Below, piece by piece: positions 17,785-26,652 of a DNA stretch of 38,615 bases. Under the pieces are notes generated by a model. The model did no database searches, was not told the DNA's origin, and saw nothing but the letters and a program-made list of their open reading frames with translations. How positions within the stretch are numbered: the stretch's first letter is position 1; every line of letters starts with the position of its first letter. The stretch comes from Chloroflexota bacterium (lineage in GTDB: Bacteria > Chloroflexota > Anaerolineae > Anaerolineales > Villigracilaceae), in NCBI GenBank assembly GCA_017743695.1, contig JAGHYK010000003.1:1-38615 (forward strand), read 5' to 3'. The position numbers and the translations under genes were made by a program.

Positions 17785-17793
17785 ATTATACCA
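17785..17793 (-). promoter_or_regulatory. Extended -10 promoter of the aminotransferase gene
   Basis: On the minus strand TGGTATAAT is a perfect TGnTATAAT extended -10 element, about 32-40 bp before the start codon. No good -35 box is seen at normal spacing, as is usual for extended -10 promoters. Confidence 0.65.
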
Positions 17794-18111
17794 CATGGGA
17801 AATGTAACCACCTAACATAAGCAGGTAGAAACTCCTATCCCATTTGTCATTGCAGGAAGTGAAGCAAAGCAGGGAAAGCAATTCTCTATCCCCTGTTTGC
17901 TATTTGCCGCTTGCGGTCTGCTGTCTGCGGTCCGCCGTCCGTTTTGCAGGGGATTGCTTCGCCGCTTGTGGTGGTTTACAGTGACAGGAGGGTAGGTAGT
18001 TATGGAAAAATTCTTTCTAATCTACCCAAATGGGTGATGGAGAATGTTTGCTCGATGGGATAGAATACGAGCAGCTTCTATATTCCAAAAAGTTCCTGTC
18101 AGGAGGTTCTG
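17794..18111. other. Intergenic region with low-complexity repeat, upstream of glnA
   Basis: No gene is seen. Bases about 17905-17943 are built from repeated GCGGTCTGC/GTCCGCCGTCCG units, the inverse of the CAGACCGC/GACGGC stretch at about 5232-5282. An inverted pair of CAGGGGAT/ATCCCCTG segments flanks this stretch (17888-17895 and 17947-17954). The glnA ribosome binding site AGGAGG is at 18101-18106. The glnA promoter cannot be assigned with confidence. Confidence 0.55.
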
Positions 18112-19449
18112 ATGAATTCAAAAGATTTGTTGGCTCGGGTTCGAGAGGATAATGTGAAGTTTATTTCCCTCCAGTTTACCGATGTGACAGGTGCGGTTAA
18201 GTCTGTGGATATGCCTGTCTCTCGTCTGGAGGTAGCGCTGGAAGAGGGGGTCTGGTTCGATGGTTCTTCGGTCGAGGGGTTTGCCCGTATTCAGGAAAGC
18301 GACATGCGCCTGGTTCTGGACCCGAATACCTATGCCATATTGCCCTGGTCACCAGCTGAACGGCGACGCGCGCGCGTTTTTTGTGACATTTACACTCCCG
18401 ATGGCAAACCTTTTGAAGGCGATCCGCGGGGTACTCTCAAGCGTTTTTTGGAAAAACTCCGTGCTCGTGGCTGGATCTACAACGTTGGGCCGGAACCGGA
18501 GTTTTTCCTTTTCAAGGGTAGCAATGGTGGAGGCATCCATCCCGTGCCTCATGATGTTGGCGGATACTTCGATTTTTCAGCCGATGATGATGCGGTACGG
18601 GTGCGTACGGAGCTGATGGAGGCGCTCAAAGAAATGGGGCTGGATGTCGAAGTGGGGCATCACGAAGTGGCGTTGGGGCAGCATGAGATTGATTTCCGTT
18701 TTGCGGATGCGTTACGTACGGCTGACAATGTGCTCACTCTTAAGTACACCGTGAAGGCAATAGCGGCCCAACACGGCCTCATTGCCTCATTTATGCCCAA
18801 GCCGGTGTTTGGGATCAATGGTTCAGGGATGCACTGTCATCAATCGATCTTTGACCAGAATGGGAAAAATCTGTTTTTTGATGAGAACGACGAGTATAAG
18901 CTCTCTCGATTAGCCTACCACTTCATTGCTGGTCAACTGGCCCATGCCCGTGCGATGGCCGCGGTAGTTGCTCCGACAATCAATTCTTATAAGCGTTTGG
19001 TTCCTGGCTATGAGGCTCCAGTGTATATTGGGTGGGCACAGCTCAATCGTTCAGCTTTGATTCGTATACCACGCTATACTGAAGGCCGGCATCAGTCCAT
19101 GCGGGCTGAACTGCGCTTCCCTGATCCTTCTTCTAACCCTTATCTGGCTTTCACTGTGATGCTGGCGGCGGCCTTGGATGGGATTGATCGTCAATTAGAG
19201 CCGCCAGCGCCGCTAACCAACATCAATCTTTATCATTTGACCCGAGAAGAGCGCGCTCAGATGGGAGTGCGAGAACTGCCTGGTTCATTGGCTGAGGCTC
19301 TGCGAGAGTTTGAACAGGATGAAGTGCTCAAGGATGCGCTTGGTCCGGTCACGACAGAGGCGTTCTTGCGCGCCAAATGGGCCGAAGTTGAAGAATACCG
19401 TATGAAAGTTACGGATTGGGAGATTCAACGCTATCTGGAAACAGCCTGA
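18112..19449 (+). CDS. glnA: Glutamine synthetase, type I
   Basis: The enzyme makes glutamine from glutamate, ammonia and ATP in the cytoplasm and is the main entry of ammonium into metabolism. At 445 residues it matches the shorter GSI-alpha class (Bacillus-like) rather than the about 470-residue adenylylated class. Recognisable motifs are FDGSSVEGF near residue 50, the metal/glutamate-binding segment EPEFFLF, NGSGMHCHQS (ammonium/ATP site), and the RSALIRIPRY region. A strong ribosome binding site (AGGAGG) lies 5 bases before the ATG. It stands alone and ends 21 bp before a perfect hairpin terminator. Confidence 0.96.
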   Translation: MNSKDLLARVREDNVKFISLQFTDVTGAVKSVDMPVSRLEVALEEGVWFDGSSVEGFARIQESDMRLVLDPNTYAILPWSPAERRRARVFCDIYTPDGKPFEGDPRGTLKRFLEKLRARGWIYNVGPEPEFFLFKGSNGGGIHPVPHDVGGYFDFSADDDAVRVRTELMEALKEMGLDVEVGHHEVALGQHEIDFRFADALRTADNVLTLKYTVKAIAAQHGLIASFMPKPVFGINGSGMHCHQSIFDQNGKNLFFDENDEYKLSRLAYHFIAGQLAHARAMAAVVAPTINSYKRLVPGYEAPVYIGWAQLNRSALIRIPRYTEGRHQSMRAELRFPDPSSNPYLAFTVMLAAALDGIDRQLEPPAPLTNINLYHLTREERAQMGVRELPGSLAEALREFEQDEVLKDALGPVTTEAFLRAKWAEVEEYRMKVTDWEIQRYLETA

Positions 19450-19470
19450 GGGGAAGAGGGATTCACTTGG

Positions 19471-19503
19471 ATACAGACGGCAAATGCTTGCCGTCTGTAT
19501 TTA
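19471..19503. terminator. Bidirectional intrinsic terminator between glnA and the GGDEF gene
   Basis: A perfect 13-bp stem, atacagacggcaa (19471-19483) with ttgccgtctgtat (19488-19500), has a 4-base loop. It is followed by TTT and lies between two convergent genes. T-tracts are short, but the stem is strong and well placed. Confidence 0.8.
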
Positions 19504-20901
19504 TCTCTGCGCATTTATGTGGCGTTTGGATGATATATAGACGATTCGGGCTTTGCCTGCCCGTTTTGCCTGGTACATGGCCTGATCGGCCTGGCGGATC
19601 AATTCTTCATAATTTTTAAATTCCAGAACATCGGGTACAACTCCAATGCTTACAGTCAAATGAAATTCCTGATTCTCGATGGTGTAAGGTTTATGTAAAT
19701 TCTTGCGGATGCGTTCGAGCAGGTGGCTGGTTTCTCCAGGGGGGATGTTTGCGATCACCACAAATTCATCCCCTGCATAGCGTGCTACAAAATCTCCACT
19801 TCGTATGGCTCGCTGCAGGCGTTTGGCTACTATCTTGAGCAGTGCATCCCCAGCGGAATGGCCGGCTGAATCGTTGACTTTTTTGAAGTCGTCAATGTCA
19901 ATGAAAAGCAGCGAGGCGTGTGCAAAGGGTTGGCGGTTTTGATAGTACAGGGGCAGAATGCGCATCAGATGACGACGATTGGGGAGCCCGGTCACTTCGT
20001 CATGGAGGGCCTGGAAACGCAGTTCCGCCTCTATTTCTTTGCGCGGCGTAATATCTCGAATCGCCAGAAGCTGACGGCCATCTTGAAGCCATGTTCGTAA
20101 TACTTCCACATGCAGGATGGAACCGTCGCTGAGTTTCAGCAAAGTTTCTACGGTTTCTTTGTCTGCCTCGGGCGCGTTGCTAAAGTCATAAGCCAGAAAT
20201 TTTCGAATGTGCGCCCCTTGTAATCTCTCCAGGGAGGTCCTGACCAGGGTGGCAAAGCGGTGGTCCGCCGATTCGATTTTCTCGTTGTGCAAGATCAGCA
20301 GGCCGTTATAGTTTTCTTGCAGGAGCTTGCGGAAGTGGTGGTCATAACTGGCAAGTTCTTGCTGATAGGCTGTGTATGATTTTTGGAGATGTTGCGAGAT
20401 TATCAATGCAATCGAAGCGGTGACAAGGATGATCAGGGGTGCGATAGGAAACGCATCAGAGCCTTTCGAGAGCCAGAGGGTCATGCCCAGATAACCGGAG
20501 GCGATTAACGCCACCGGAAGAGGCGGAACCATAAACGCGGTTGCTACCAGTGCAGGTACGAAGTAAAAGAGCGCCCAGGAGTTGCCGTGGAGGTAAGCGC
20601 TCAGGAGGATCAGGATGGTCAGGAGGGAGGAGGCGTATAAGGCGATCCGCGGATAACGAGTCCGTGCCAGCAGATAGAGACCTGCCCAGGAGAGAGAGAC
20701 GATGAACATATCCGCTTCGTAGGAGATGACGGGGACATACGTGCCGGTGACGTAGTGTAAGGTGAGAATGATGGGGGAGAGGGCAGAGCCATAGAAAAGC
20801 ATTCGCAACAGTAAGGAGACTCGTTGCGCTTCTTCCCAGGAGCGATGGGGAAAAGGAGATGCGGTAAGGGTACGGGAAAGATTTCTCAGCCGGGCAAGCA
20901 C
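19501..20901 (-). CDS. Membrane sensor with PAS and GGDEF domains (diguanylate cyclase)
   Basis: This 466-residue protein has about six membrane segments (residues 30-170), a PAS-like domain (about 185-285, ending with the PAC-like AIRDITPRKEIEAEL) and a GGDEF domain (about 295-460). The active-site loop reads RYAGDEF (AGDEF at 376-380), which still fits active diguanylate cyclases, and an RSGD sequence (367-370) five residues upstream fits the inhibitory I-site for product feedback. It should make c-di-GMP in response to a signal sensed at the membrane or PAS domain; the signal is unknown. The gene stands alone and is convergent with glnA. Confidence 0.93.
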   Translation of the reverse strand: MLARLRNLSRTLTASPFPHRSWEEAQRVSLLLRMLFYGSALSPIILTLHYVTGTYVPVISYEADMFIVSLSWAGLYLLARTRYPRIALYASSLLTILILLSAYLHGNSWALFYFVPALVATAFMVPPLPVALIASGYLGMTLWLSKGSDAFPIAPLIILVTASIALIISQHLQKSYTAYQQELASYDHHFRKLLQENYNGLLILHNEKIESADHRFATLVRTSLERLQGAHIRKFLAYDFSNAPEADKETVETLLKLSDGSILHVEVLRTWLQDGRQLLAIRDITPRKEIEAELRFQALHDEVTGLPNRRHLMRILPLYYQNRQPFAHASLLFIDIDDFKKVNDSAGHSAGDALLKIVAKRLQRAIRSGDFVARYAGDEFVVIANIPPGETSHLLERIRKNLHKPYTIENQEFHLTVSIGVVPDVLEFKNYEELIRQADQAMYQAKRAGKARIVYISSKRHINAQR

Positions 20902-21148
20902 ACTATCATTTTACGACAGTTGCCTCCCCGAAAGAATTACAGTTTTGTGTGGTGAGTTTTCAGCGTAGGGGAAGGGAACCGTCAACGAATAACGAATGCG
21001 GACCGCGACAGGATGGCCTTTCCGGCCTGTAGGGGGAGACCGTCAACGAATGAGAGAATGAACGTTCGTTGATTTACCAATTCGTTGACGGTATGGCCTG
21101 AAAACCGTGACCCTCTCGCTTTGCAGCAACCGGTCGCGTCTCGAATTG
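20902..21148. other. Intergenic region with composite dispersed repeat
   Basis: No gene is seen. The stretch 20979-21104 is a mosaic of GTCAACGAAT elements, a ggatggcctttccggcctgt inverted repeat and the 25-base segment shared with 5485-5509. A similar mosaic lies at about 5200-5510. Confidence 0.6.
21080..21104 (+). repeat. Dispersed repeat, copy 2
   Basis: This segment is identical to 5485-5509. Inverted CCGTCAACGAAT elements (for example near 21040) lie just upstream, so the region can fold back on itself. Confidence 0.85.
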
Positions 21149-21157
21149 TGGTAAAAT
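21149..21157 (+). promoter_or_regulatory. Extended -10 promoter of tRNA-Arg
   Basis: TGGTAAAAT matches TGnTAtaAT-type extended -10 elements and lies 13 bp before the mature tRNA 5' end, a plausible start distance. No clear -35 is present. Confidence 0.55.
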
Positions 21158-21170
21158 TATCCTGTCCAAT

Positions 21171-21242
<72 letters not shown>

Positions 21243-21244
21243 CT

Positions 21245-21266
21245 GCCGCCGAAGAGGCGGCTTTTT
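21245..21266 (+). terminator. Intrinsic terminator after tRNA-Arg
   Basis: GCCGCC (21245-21250) and GGCGGC (21256-21261) form a stem around GAAGA, followed by TTTTT (21262-21266). The U-tract ends 3 bp before the ATG of the next gene, so that gene relies on read-through or on a promoter upstream. Confidence 0.85.
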
Positions 21267-21269
21267 GCT

Positions 21270-22334
21270 ATGCGCGGCTTTTCTCTTTTCGTGCTGCTCT
21301 TCCTGATGGCCTGTCTCCCTCTGACCGACCTCCCGATTGTTTCTCCCTCGCCCTCTCCATCGGTCACGCCGACGCTCTCCCCCTATCCGACCCTGGCGCC
21401 AACTTCTGAAACCGGAGCGACGCCCTCTCCAGCCCCCTCTCCGGCCGCCCGTTTTATCGGACGTGCCAGAACACGCCTGAATGTGCGCCAGGCTCCTACC
21501 AGCAGCGCAGAAGTGCTGGGTATCCTGGACGCAGGCGCCAGGATAGAAATCCTGGCACAGGATGTCTCGCGAAGCTGGTTTTTGATCGTATATCCTGATG
21601 GGGCTGGCAGGGGATGGGTGAGTGCGACCTATGTCGAGGGGGTCAATGTGGACGCTATCCCGCTTCTGGATGAGCCGCTGGCGCTGGTGCTTCAACCTTT
21701 GAACGTGCGGCGCGGCCCGGGCACGAATTTTGAGAGCCTGGGGATGTTGAAAGCCGGCGATCTGGTGAAGGCCCTCGGCAGGGATGCCTCTGGAGCATGG
21801 ATTCAGATTGAGTACCCTGCCGCGGCGGATGGAAAAGGTTGGGTGAATGCCGCCTTTCTGCGCCTGGATGCGGCCGGGCGATTGCCGCTTCTCTCTGTGG
21901 ATGGCAGCGTCACCGCGACGCTCGCTCCGACTGCGCCAGCCGCCATGTCCACGCCGACCCTCCACCCCGCGCGCCTCGACGGGGATACGCAGGCTGCGCC
22001 GCTCTGGCGCATCCCCTTGAATGGGATGCCTCCATCTCGCGTGATCCTGGAAGATGAGGTTTCTGCTCCTCAGGGAGATGCAGAGGACTGGGTGAGAGTA
22101 GAGGTCGGCGGCAGGCTCACCCTGCAGGTGCGATTGCGCTGCGATCCCCCGCAGATGCTTCGCGTTGAGCGCTGGGATGATCGGGGACGTGCAGAGGTGC
22201 TTCCCCTCCCGTGCAATGGCGAGGCGCTGCTCATCGCCGATGCGCCATTCTGGTTGCGTATTCTGGAAGGTGACGCAGCCGGCGGCTTTCGTTTCAGCCG
22301 CTATCGCCTGGAGCTACAGCCTGTTGAGCAATAG
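21270..22334 (+). CDS. Lipoprotein with two bacterial SH3 domains
   Basis: This 354-residue protein has a lipoprotein signal ending in LLFLMAC (Cys15), a Pro/Ser/Thr-rich linker to about residue 62, then two SH3b repeats. The first contains TRLNVRQAP and ends near RGWVSATYVEG; the second contains LNVRRGPGTNFE and ends at GKGWVNAAFL. A second Thr/Pro-rich linker leads to a C-terminal domain (about 245-354) I do not recognise. SH3b domains usually bind cell-wall or surface ligands, so an extracytoplasmic binding role is likely but not proven. The ATG is very close to the tRNA terminator and has no clear Shine-Dalgarno sequence. The 3' end overlaps the convergent glycosyltransferase gene by 41 bp. 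Confidence 0.82.
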   Translation: MRGFSLFVLLFLMACLPLTDLPIVSPSPSPSVTPTLSPYPTLAPTSETGATPSPAPSPAARFIGRARTRLNVRQAPTSSAEVLGILDAGARIEILAQDVSRSWFLIVYPDGAGRGWVSATYVEGVNVDAIPLLDEPLALVLQPLNVRRGPGTNFESLGMLKAGDLVKALGRDASGAWIQIEYPAAADGKGWVNAAFLRLDAAGRLPLLSVDGSVTATLAPTAPAAMSTPTLHPARLDGDTQAAPLWRIPLNGMPPSRVILEDEVSAPQGDAEDWVRVEVGGRLTLQVRLRCDPPQMLRVERWDDRGRAEVLPLPCNGEALLIADAPFWLRILEGDAAGGFRFSRYRLELQPVEQ

Positions 22335-23568
22335 CCGGGCGGGAACCGTTCCAGAAGAAAGCAGCGGTTGTACCCATCATGGCCAGGCCGGTTAACAGGC
22401 TGTTCAGATCGTGATAAGGGACGAACAGGTTGGTGTTGGGGAAAAGGAGGCTGAGCGTCAGAGCTATAAATTGAACCAGGGGTGGCAGGAAGACCCATCT
22501 CGTCAGGCGATGGAAAGGTATTTCTCCATTCAAGAGGGCCGGTAAGAGGGGAGGCAGGAGGATCATCGCCATATGGTAATGGGAATGCCAGGTGACCAGC
22601 AGGGTGGCCGCAAAAATTCGCAGGAAGACCACGGGCATCTGGCGTGGCGCGGGGAAGCGCAGGCAGGGGCGAAGCGCAATCCATAGCGTGACCAGGCTCC
22701 CCAACAGCGCAATGCCCCAGGCCGGCCCTTTTCCCAGCCAGATTGTCAGATGTTCGGCGACCATTCGCCAGTTCATCATGTTGGAGGGGTTGATCGCAGG
22801 CAACTCATTTCCCCTGTTCCCCCAAAAGGTGCTCAAAGAGAGAAAGTTCAGAATTCCCTCCCGACCCAGAAGCAGGGCGGAGAAGAGCAGGATGCCGCTC
22901 GTGCCGGTCAGGAAACCGGCCAGCGTTTTCCAGGCTCGCCAGAGGAGCAATAGCGGCGCGATCAGAAGCAGGGTTTGCGGCTTGAGCATCAATCCCGATA
23001 GCCACAGGCCGGCTCTCCAGGGATGTCCTTCATGCAGGTTCCACAGGAACTCTCCCACGCAGATCAGTAACCAGACATTAAGCTGACCCCAGAAAAAATT
23101 GCCAAAGACGGGCAGCGAGAACAGCAAAAAGAGCAGGGGTCGGGATGCCTTCTGCAGCGGCGCCCATCGCCGGGCATAATGGATCAGGTATGCGAGCAGC
23201 ACGCCAAAGTTCAAGAAAGTCCATATCCAGAAACTCAGCGCTGGCGGAAGGCCGGACAGGAATAGCATCGGAAGCTGGAAAAAGGGCAGATAAGGGGCTG
23301 GAATCACCAGTTTTTGTGGGTCAGGATTGGGCACCAGCGCTTGCTGGACGTCGCGGAGTGTTTCCAGGCGGTAAACCTGGGCGAATCCTTGCTCCCTGGC
23401 GATTTTCCCGGCGCTCCACAGGGCCAGGTAGTCAGAAGCCAGCGAAACGAAAAACTGGTGATACATGAGCGGGGCGAGAAACCATACCAGATAGTAGGCC
23501 AGCAGGGCTATCAAGGCCAGGTTTTGTTTTCTTTGGGCGCTCCAGCGCCATCGGGTAAGAAGTTTCAT
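22294..23568 (-). CDS. GT87-like (DUF2029) polytopic membrane glycosyltransferase
   Basis: This 424-residue membrane protein has about ten hydrophobic segments. The first loop contains SLASDYLALWSAGK, matching the conserved Asp-containing loop of DUF2029/GT87 proteins, and YLPFFQLPMLF follows in the position where these proteins have a Pro-rich helix. Family members use polyprenyl-phosphate sugars to glycosylate lipids or cell-wall glycans on the outer face; acceptor and sugar are not evident here. The ATG at 23568 is chosen because an AGGTGGAG-like site precedes it and the membrane segment follows soon after. An upstream in-frame start at 23613 would overlap the purine gene. The purH-type cyclohydrolase gene ends 11 bp upstream on the same strand. 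Confidence 0.82.
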   Translation of the reverse strand: MKLLTRWRWSAQRKQNLALIALLAYYLVWFLAPLMYHQFFVSLASDYLALWSAGKIAREQGFAQVYRLETLRDVQQALVPNPDPQKLVIPAPYLPFFQLPMLFLSGLPPALSFWIWTFLNFGVLLAYLIHYARRWAPLQKASRPLLFLLFSLPVFGNFFWGQLNVWLLICVGEFLWNLHEGHPWRAGLWLSGLMLKPQTLLLIAPLLLLWRAWKTLAGFLTGTSGILLFSALLLGREGILNFLSLSTFWGNRGNELPAINPSNMMNWRMVAEHLTIWLGKGPAWGIALLGSLVTLWIALRPCLRFPAPRQMPVVFLRIFAATLLVTWHSHYHMAMILLPPLLPALLNGEIPFHRLTRWVFLPPLVQFIALTLSLLFPNTNLFVPYHDLNSLLTGLAMMGTTAAFFWNGSRPAIAQQAVAPGDSG

Positions 23569-23578
23569 ACTCCACCTG

Positions 23579-24160
23579 TCATCTTTCCAGCGTGCGGGCG
23601 AGATAGGCCGCAATGGCCTGATCGTAGCGGGCGGTCAACGCGAAGCCTTTGACGGCCAGGCGACGGCGGAACTCCGCCGGCACTTCGCCGCGGCGCAGGG
23701 CAGCCAGTACCGCCTCGTAATCCGCCGGGTCGCAGACCAGGGTGACGCGGGCGTGGTTTTTGGCCGCGGCGCGGATCAGCGTCACGCCGCCGATGTCAAT
23801 GTTTTCGATGGCTTCTTCGTCGCTCACATCCGGACGGGCGACGGTTTGCTCGAAGGGATACAGGTTGACCGCTGCCAGGTCAATGGTATCCCAGCCCAGG
23901 TCGAGCAACTGCTGGCGGTCGGAGGCTGTCGGACGCGCCAGCAATCCGCCGTGGATGGCCGGGTGCAGTGTCTTGACGCGCCCGCCCAGGATTTCGGGCG
24001 AGCCGGTATAGTCGGCCACTTCGGTGACCGGCAGCCCGTGTTCGCGCAGTAGCCGGGCGGTGCCGCCGGAGGCCAGCAGCCGCCAGCCGAGATCGGCGAG
24101 GCCGCGGGCAAATTCAACGATGCCTGTCTTATCATGAACGGAAAGAATGGCTTGGGGCAT
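23579..24160 (-). CDS. purH: IMP cyclohydrolase (separate N-terminal half of PurH)
   Basis: This 193-residue protein corresponds to the MGS-fold IMP cyclohydrolase half of bifunctional PurH, which closes FAICAR to IMP in the last step of purine synthesis. Family motifs are [15 protein letters not shown] at the start, [30 protein letters not shown] (about 53-71) and [18 protein letters not shown] (about 119-136). It ends where the cyclohydrolase domain ends, with no transformylase domain attached. The transformylase is a separate gene upstream (24548-25720), with a purN remnant between. AGGAGA precedes the ATG. The split is complete and no frameshift is needed to explain it. Confidence 0.92.
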   Translation of the reverse strand: MPQAILSVHDKTGIVEFARGLADLGWRLLASGGTARLLREHGLPVTEVADYTGSPEILGGRVKTLHPAIHGGLLARPTASDRQQLLDLGWDTIDLAAVNLYPFEQTVARPDVSDEEAIENIDIGGVTLIRAAAKNHARVTLVCDPADYEAVLAALRRGEVPAEFRRRLAVKGFALTARYDQAIAAYLARTLER

Positions 24161-24184
24161 AAGATTGTCTCCTGAGGTGTTTTT

Positions 24185-24533
24185 TTATTCAGCAAGAAGA
24201 CGCCTGAGCGTCTCTACCAGCAGACGATGCTCCACTTCATGGACGCGTGCCTCGAACGCTTCCAGCGACTCGCCCGGCTGAAAGAAAATTTCCTCCACTG
24301 CCAGCACCGTGCCAGAATCTACACCCTCGTCGGGCACGTGGTTCGCCCTCCCGTTTCGGGAAAAACAGCGCTGGCACCCCTGCTCGTTGTGCCCGCACCA
24401 GGCCATAAGCATCGGCTTTGTTTGAAAAAACGGCAACCACCTGTGCGGGAAGTGTCCCGTTGGCGCAGGCGTCGAGGATGGCTTGCAGGTTGGTGCCGTT
24501 GCCAGAGATAAGGACGACGAGTCGCGCGGTCAT
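24185..24533 (-). pseudogene. purN: purN remnant (phosphoribosylglycinamide formyltransferase, internal deletion)
   Basis: The first about 65 residues (from ATG 24533) match the PurN N-terminus: VVLISGNGTNLQAILDAC, VVAVFSNKADAYGLVRA and AGVPALFFPKREGEP. Near 24339-24345 the reading then changes frame to HVPDEGVDSG and VHEVEHRLLVETLRRLL, which is the PurN C-terminus. About 90-100 central residues are missing, including the catalytic Asn and His region and the folate-binding loop. The whole locus is 349 bp against about 620 for an intact gene. In the first frame translation runs on to a stop near 24237. It cannot encode a working transformylase as read here; an assembly error at the junction is the main alternative. 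Confidence 0.85.
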
Positions 24534-24547
24534 TGTTTGCCTGTCGG

Positions 24548-25720
24548 CTAATGATGGAACAGACGCACGCCGCTGAAGACCATCACCATCCCATACTCGT
24601 CGCAGGCGCGGATGACCTCCTCGTCACGCGCCGAACCGCCGGGCTGGAGCACGTATCGGACGCCGGAGCGGGCGGCGCGGTCAATGGAATCGCGGAAGGG
24701 GAAGAAGGCGTCCGAGCCGAGGGTGACGCCCGTCAACTGGTCGAGCCAGGCGCGTCGTTCTTCGGGGGAAAGCGGCGGCGGTTCTTCGGCAAAGACCTCG
24801 GCCCAGCCGCGTTTTTCGACCTCGGTCACGTCCGGCTGCAGGTACTGGTCAATGGCGTTATCGCGATCCGGGCGTTTGATTCCGGGGCGGAATTTCAACC
24901 CCAGCACCTTCGGATGCTGGCGCAGCCACCACAGATCGGCCTTCAGCCCGGCCAGACGGGTGCAGTGAACGCGTGACTGCTGCCCGGCGCCCACGCCGAT
25001 GACCTGCCCGTCCAGCGCGTAACAGACCGAATTCGATTGCGTGTACTTGAGCACGATCCAGGCCAGCATCATGTCACGCAGGGCGGATTCGGGGAGGTCC
25101 TTGTTCGCCGTGACGATGTTCGTCAGGTCCTGGGGCGTCACCGGGCGGTCGTGACGGCGCTGCTCGAAGGTGATGCCGAAGACTTCGCGGCTCTCCATCG
25201 GCGGCGGGGTGTAGTTCGGATCAATCTGCAGGATGACGTATTTTCCGCCTTTTTTCTGCTTCAACACTTCCAGGGCCTCGGCCGCGTAGCCGGGCGCAAT
25301 CACCCCATCGGAGACCTCGCGCGCCAGCAATTGGGCGGTGGGCAGGTCTACCGGGTCGGAGAGGGCGGCGAAGTCGCCAAAGGAGGACATGCGATCGGCG
25401 CCGCGGGCGCGCGCGTAGGCGGTGGCGAGGGGCGAAAGTTCCAGGTCCTCGACGAAATACGCCTTGCGCAGGCGATCATTCAACGGGGTGGCCACCGCCG
25501 CGCCGCTGGGGCTGACGTGCTTGAATGAGGCCGCGGCCGGCAGATCGAGGGCGGCCCGCAGTTCGCGCACCAGTTGCCAGGCGTTCAGCGCATCGAGCAG
25601 GTTGATGTAGCCGGGCGCGCCGTTCAGCACGGTGAGCGGCAGCTCGCCGGATTTCACATAGACCCGCGCCGGGGTCTGATGGGGATTCATGCCGTAGCGT
25701 AAGGGAAGTTCATGTGCCAT
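24548..25720 (-). CDS. purH: AICAR transformylase (separate C-terminal half of PurH)
   Basis: This 390-residue protein matches the AICAR formyltransferase half of PurH, which uses 10-formyl-tetrahydrofolate to convert AICAR to FAICAR. Visible motifs are [12 protein letters not shown] at the start, the catalytic Lys-His in [11 protein letters not shown] (K67, H68), [27 protein letters not shown], and the end [11 protein letters not shown]. The MGS cyclohydrolase domain normally fused in front is absent and is encoded two genes later. ATG 25720 starts at the conserved domain; ATG 25732 is possible, and starts further upstream lack family similarity. It is the first gene of the purine operon. 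Confidence 0.92.
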   Translation of the reverse strand: MAHELPLRYGMNPHQTPARVYVKSGELPLTVLNGAPGYINLLDALNAWQLVRELRAALDLPAAASFKHVSPSGAAVATPLNDRLRKAYFVEDLELSPLATAYARARGADRMSSFGDFAALSDPVDLPTAQLLAREVSDGVIAPGYAAEALEVLKQKKGGKYVILQIDPNYTPPPMESREVFGITFEQRRHDRPVTPQDLTNIVTANKDLPESALRDMMLAWIVLKYTQSNSVCYALDGQVIGVGAGQQSRVHCTRLAGLKADLWWLRQHPKVLGLKFRPGIKRPDRDNAIDQYLQPDVTEVEKRGWAEVFAEEPPPLSPEERRAWLDQLTGVTLGSDAFFPFRDSIDRAARSGVRYVLQPGGSARDEEVIRACDEYGMVMVFSGVRLFHH

Positions 25721-26206
25721 TGGTTTTTCCATTCGTTTCGTTTTGTATTGCTGTGAACGCTGCCGTGATGCAGTGAGCGCACGAGACAGGTTGAGGTTTT
25801 GATTCCTGACAGGGCAGGAGAATGGCATTGGATTCCCCACGACTGGAATCGTTACCCGGTAAGTGGTTATCGTTGCCTGTCAGGCGCTTTGGTTACAATT
25901 TTAGCACCTCCGGCATTGCAAACGAGCTTTTAGCCGCTATTTGACAAGATGAGGCCTGCAGATCACTGGTTGTGAACGGTTGGCATACCGCGCACAGAAA
26001 CGGTGGAAGCAATAGGGCAGGTATTCCGGAGGTCAGAGCGGGTTCTTACCGCGCATTCTCCACTTTTCGGCGGATTGTATTCTCCTGTTCAAAAGAGATG
26101 GGAACGGATGAGATGGGAAAGGCGTTTAACGAGAGTCTGACAGACCTGCTGGCATTCTTTCCCCTGGTCTGAGACCATTCCTGGATTGATTCTGAATGAG
26201 GATACC
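25721..26206. other. Intergenic region: purine operon leader and promoter
   Basis: No credible gene is seen. The purine transcript would start near 25890 and leave an about 170-base leader. Within it cctgacagg (25805-25813) and cctgtcagg (25876-25884) are inverted repeats that could close a long hairpin. I do not recognise a known riboswitch class in it. Bases 25907-26195 show no structure I can name. GAGGA at about 26197-26201 serves the next plus-strand gene. Confidence 0.5.
25898..25906 (-). promoter_or_regulatory. Extended -10 promoter of the purine operon
   Basis: The minus strand reads TGCTAAAAT, an extended -10 of the same form as those before tRNA-Arg and the aminotransferase. It lies about 180 bp before the transformylase start. 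Confidence 0.5.
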
Positions 26207-26647
26207 GTGCGCCAAATGCTTTTTGCCGTTGTTTTGTTTCTGATGGGCTGCCAACCGATGTTCGCTTCCCCTTCCAGCCCGGTTGTCGTGCAGAATACAC
26301 CCCTTCCTGCTTCTTCCGAGGTGATATTTACCTTTTCCCGCCAGGGTGGGATTGCTGGTTTCTGTGATGAAGTGATCCTCTATGCCGATGGCAGGGCCGT
26401 GATCAGCAGTTGCCGGGGGAAACACATGGAGAAGAAACTTTCCCCCCAGGAGTTCCAGCAGATGAGCGACTGGATGAAGAGATTTGCACCTTTTGAGTTC
26501 ACCTATTCCGATCCCCAGGCGGTGGCCGATGGCATGTCCATTTCCTGGAACTTCCGTGGACGCGGAACGCATCCCGTGGATGCGGCGACCCAGGAGCAGA
26601 TGCAGGAATTTCTATCGGGGTTGATGCGTGCACTTTATCAGCCCTGA
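26207..26647 (+). CDS. Small lipoprotein of unknown function
   Basis: This 146-residue protein starts at GTG 26207, chosen because GAGGA lies about 6 bases upstream; ATG 26216 is a close alternative. The signal peptide ends in the lipobox LFLMGC, so it should be lipid-anchored outside the membrane. The mature domain (about 38-146) starts with a beta hairpin (VIFTFSRQGGIAGFCDEVILYADG) and includes a CxxxC-like pair of cysteines that could form a disulfide. I do not recognise a named family. It stands alone between two minus-strand operons and is convergent with the paaK-like gene, ending 5 bp before it. Confidence 0.75.
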   Translation: MRQMLFAVVLFLMGCQPMFASPSSPVVVQNTPLPASSEVIFTFSRQGGIAGFCDEVILYADGRAVISSCRGKHMEKKLSPQEFQQMSDWMKRFAPFEFTYSDPQAVADGMSISWNFRGRGTHPVDAATQEQMQEFLSGLMRALYQP

Positions 26648-26652
26648 GCCGC

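Noticed and set aside
19501-20901. Degenerate (inactive) GGDEF because the motif reads AGDEF
   Set aside because: AGDEF is a common active variant, and the surrounding residues and I-site are intact.
25721-25897. ZTP (pfl) or purine riboswitch in the purine leader
   Set aside because: I looked for the conserved core motifs and did not find them in the right order.
25972-26172. 66-residue frame upstream of the small lipoprotein
   Set aside because: No ribosome binding site, no domain, atypical composition.
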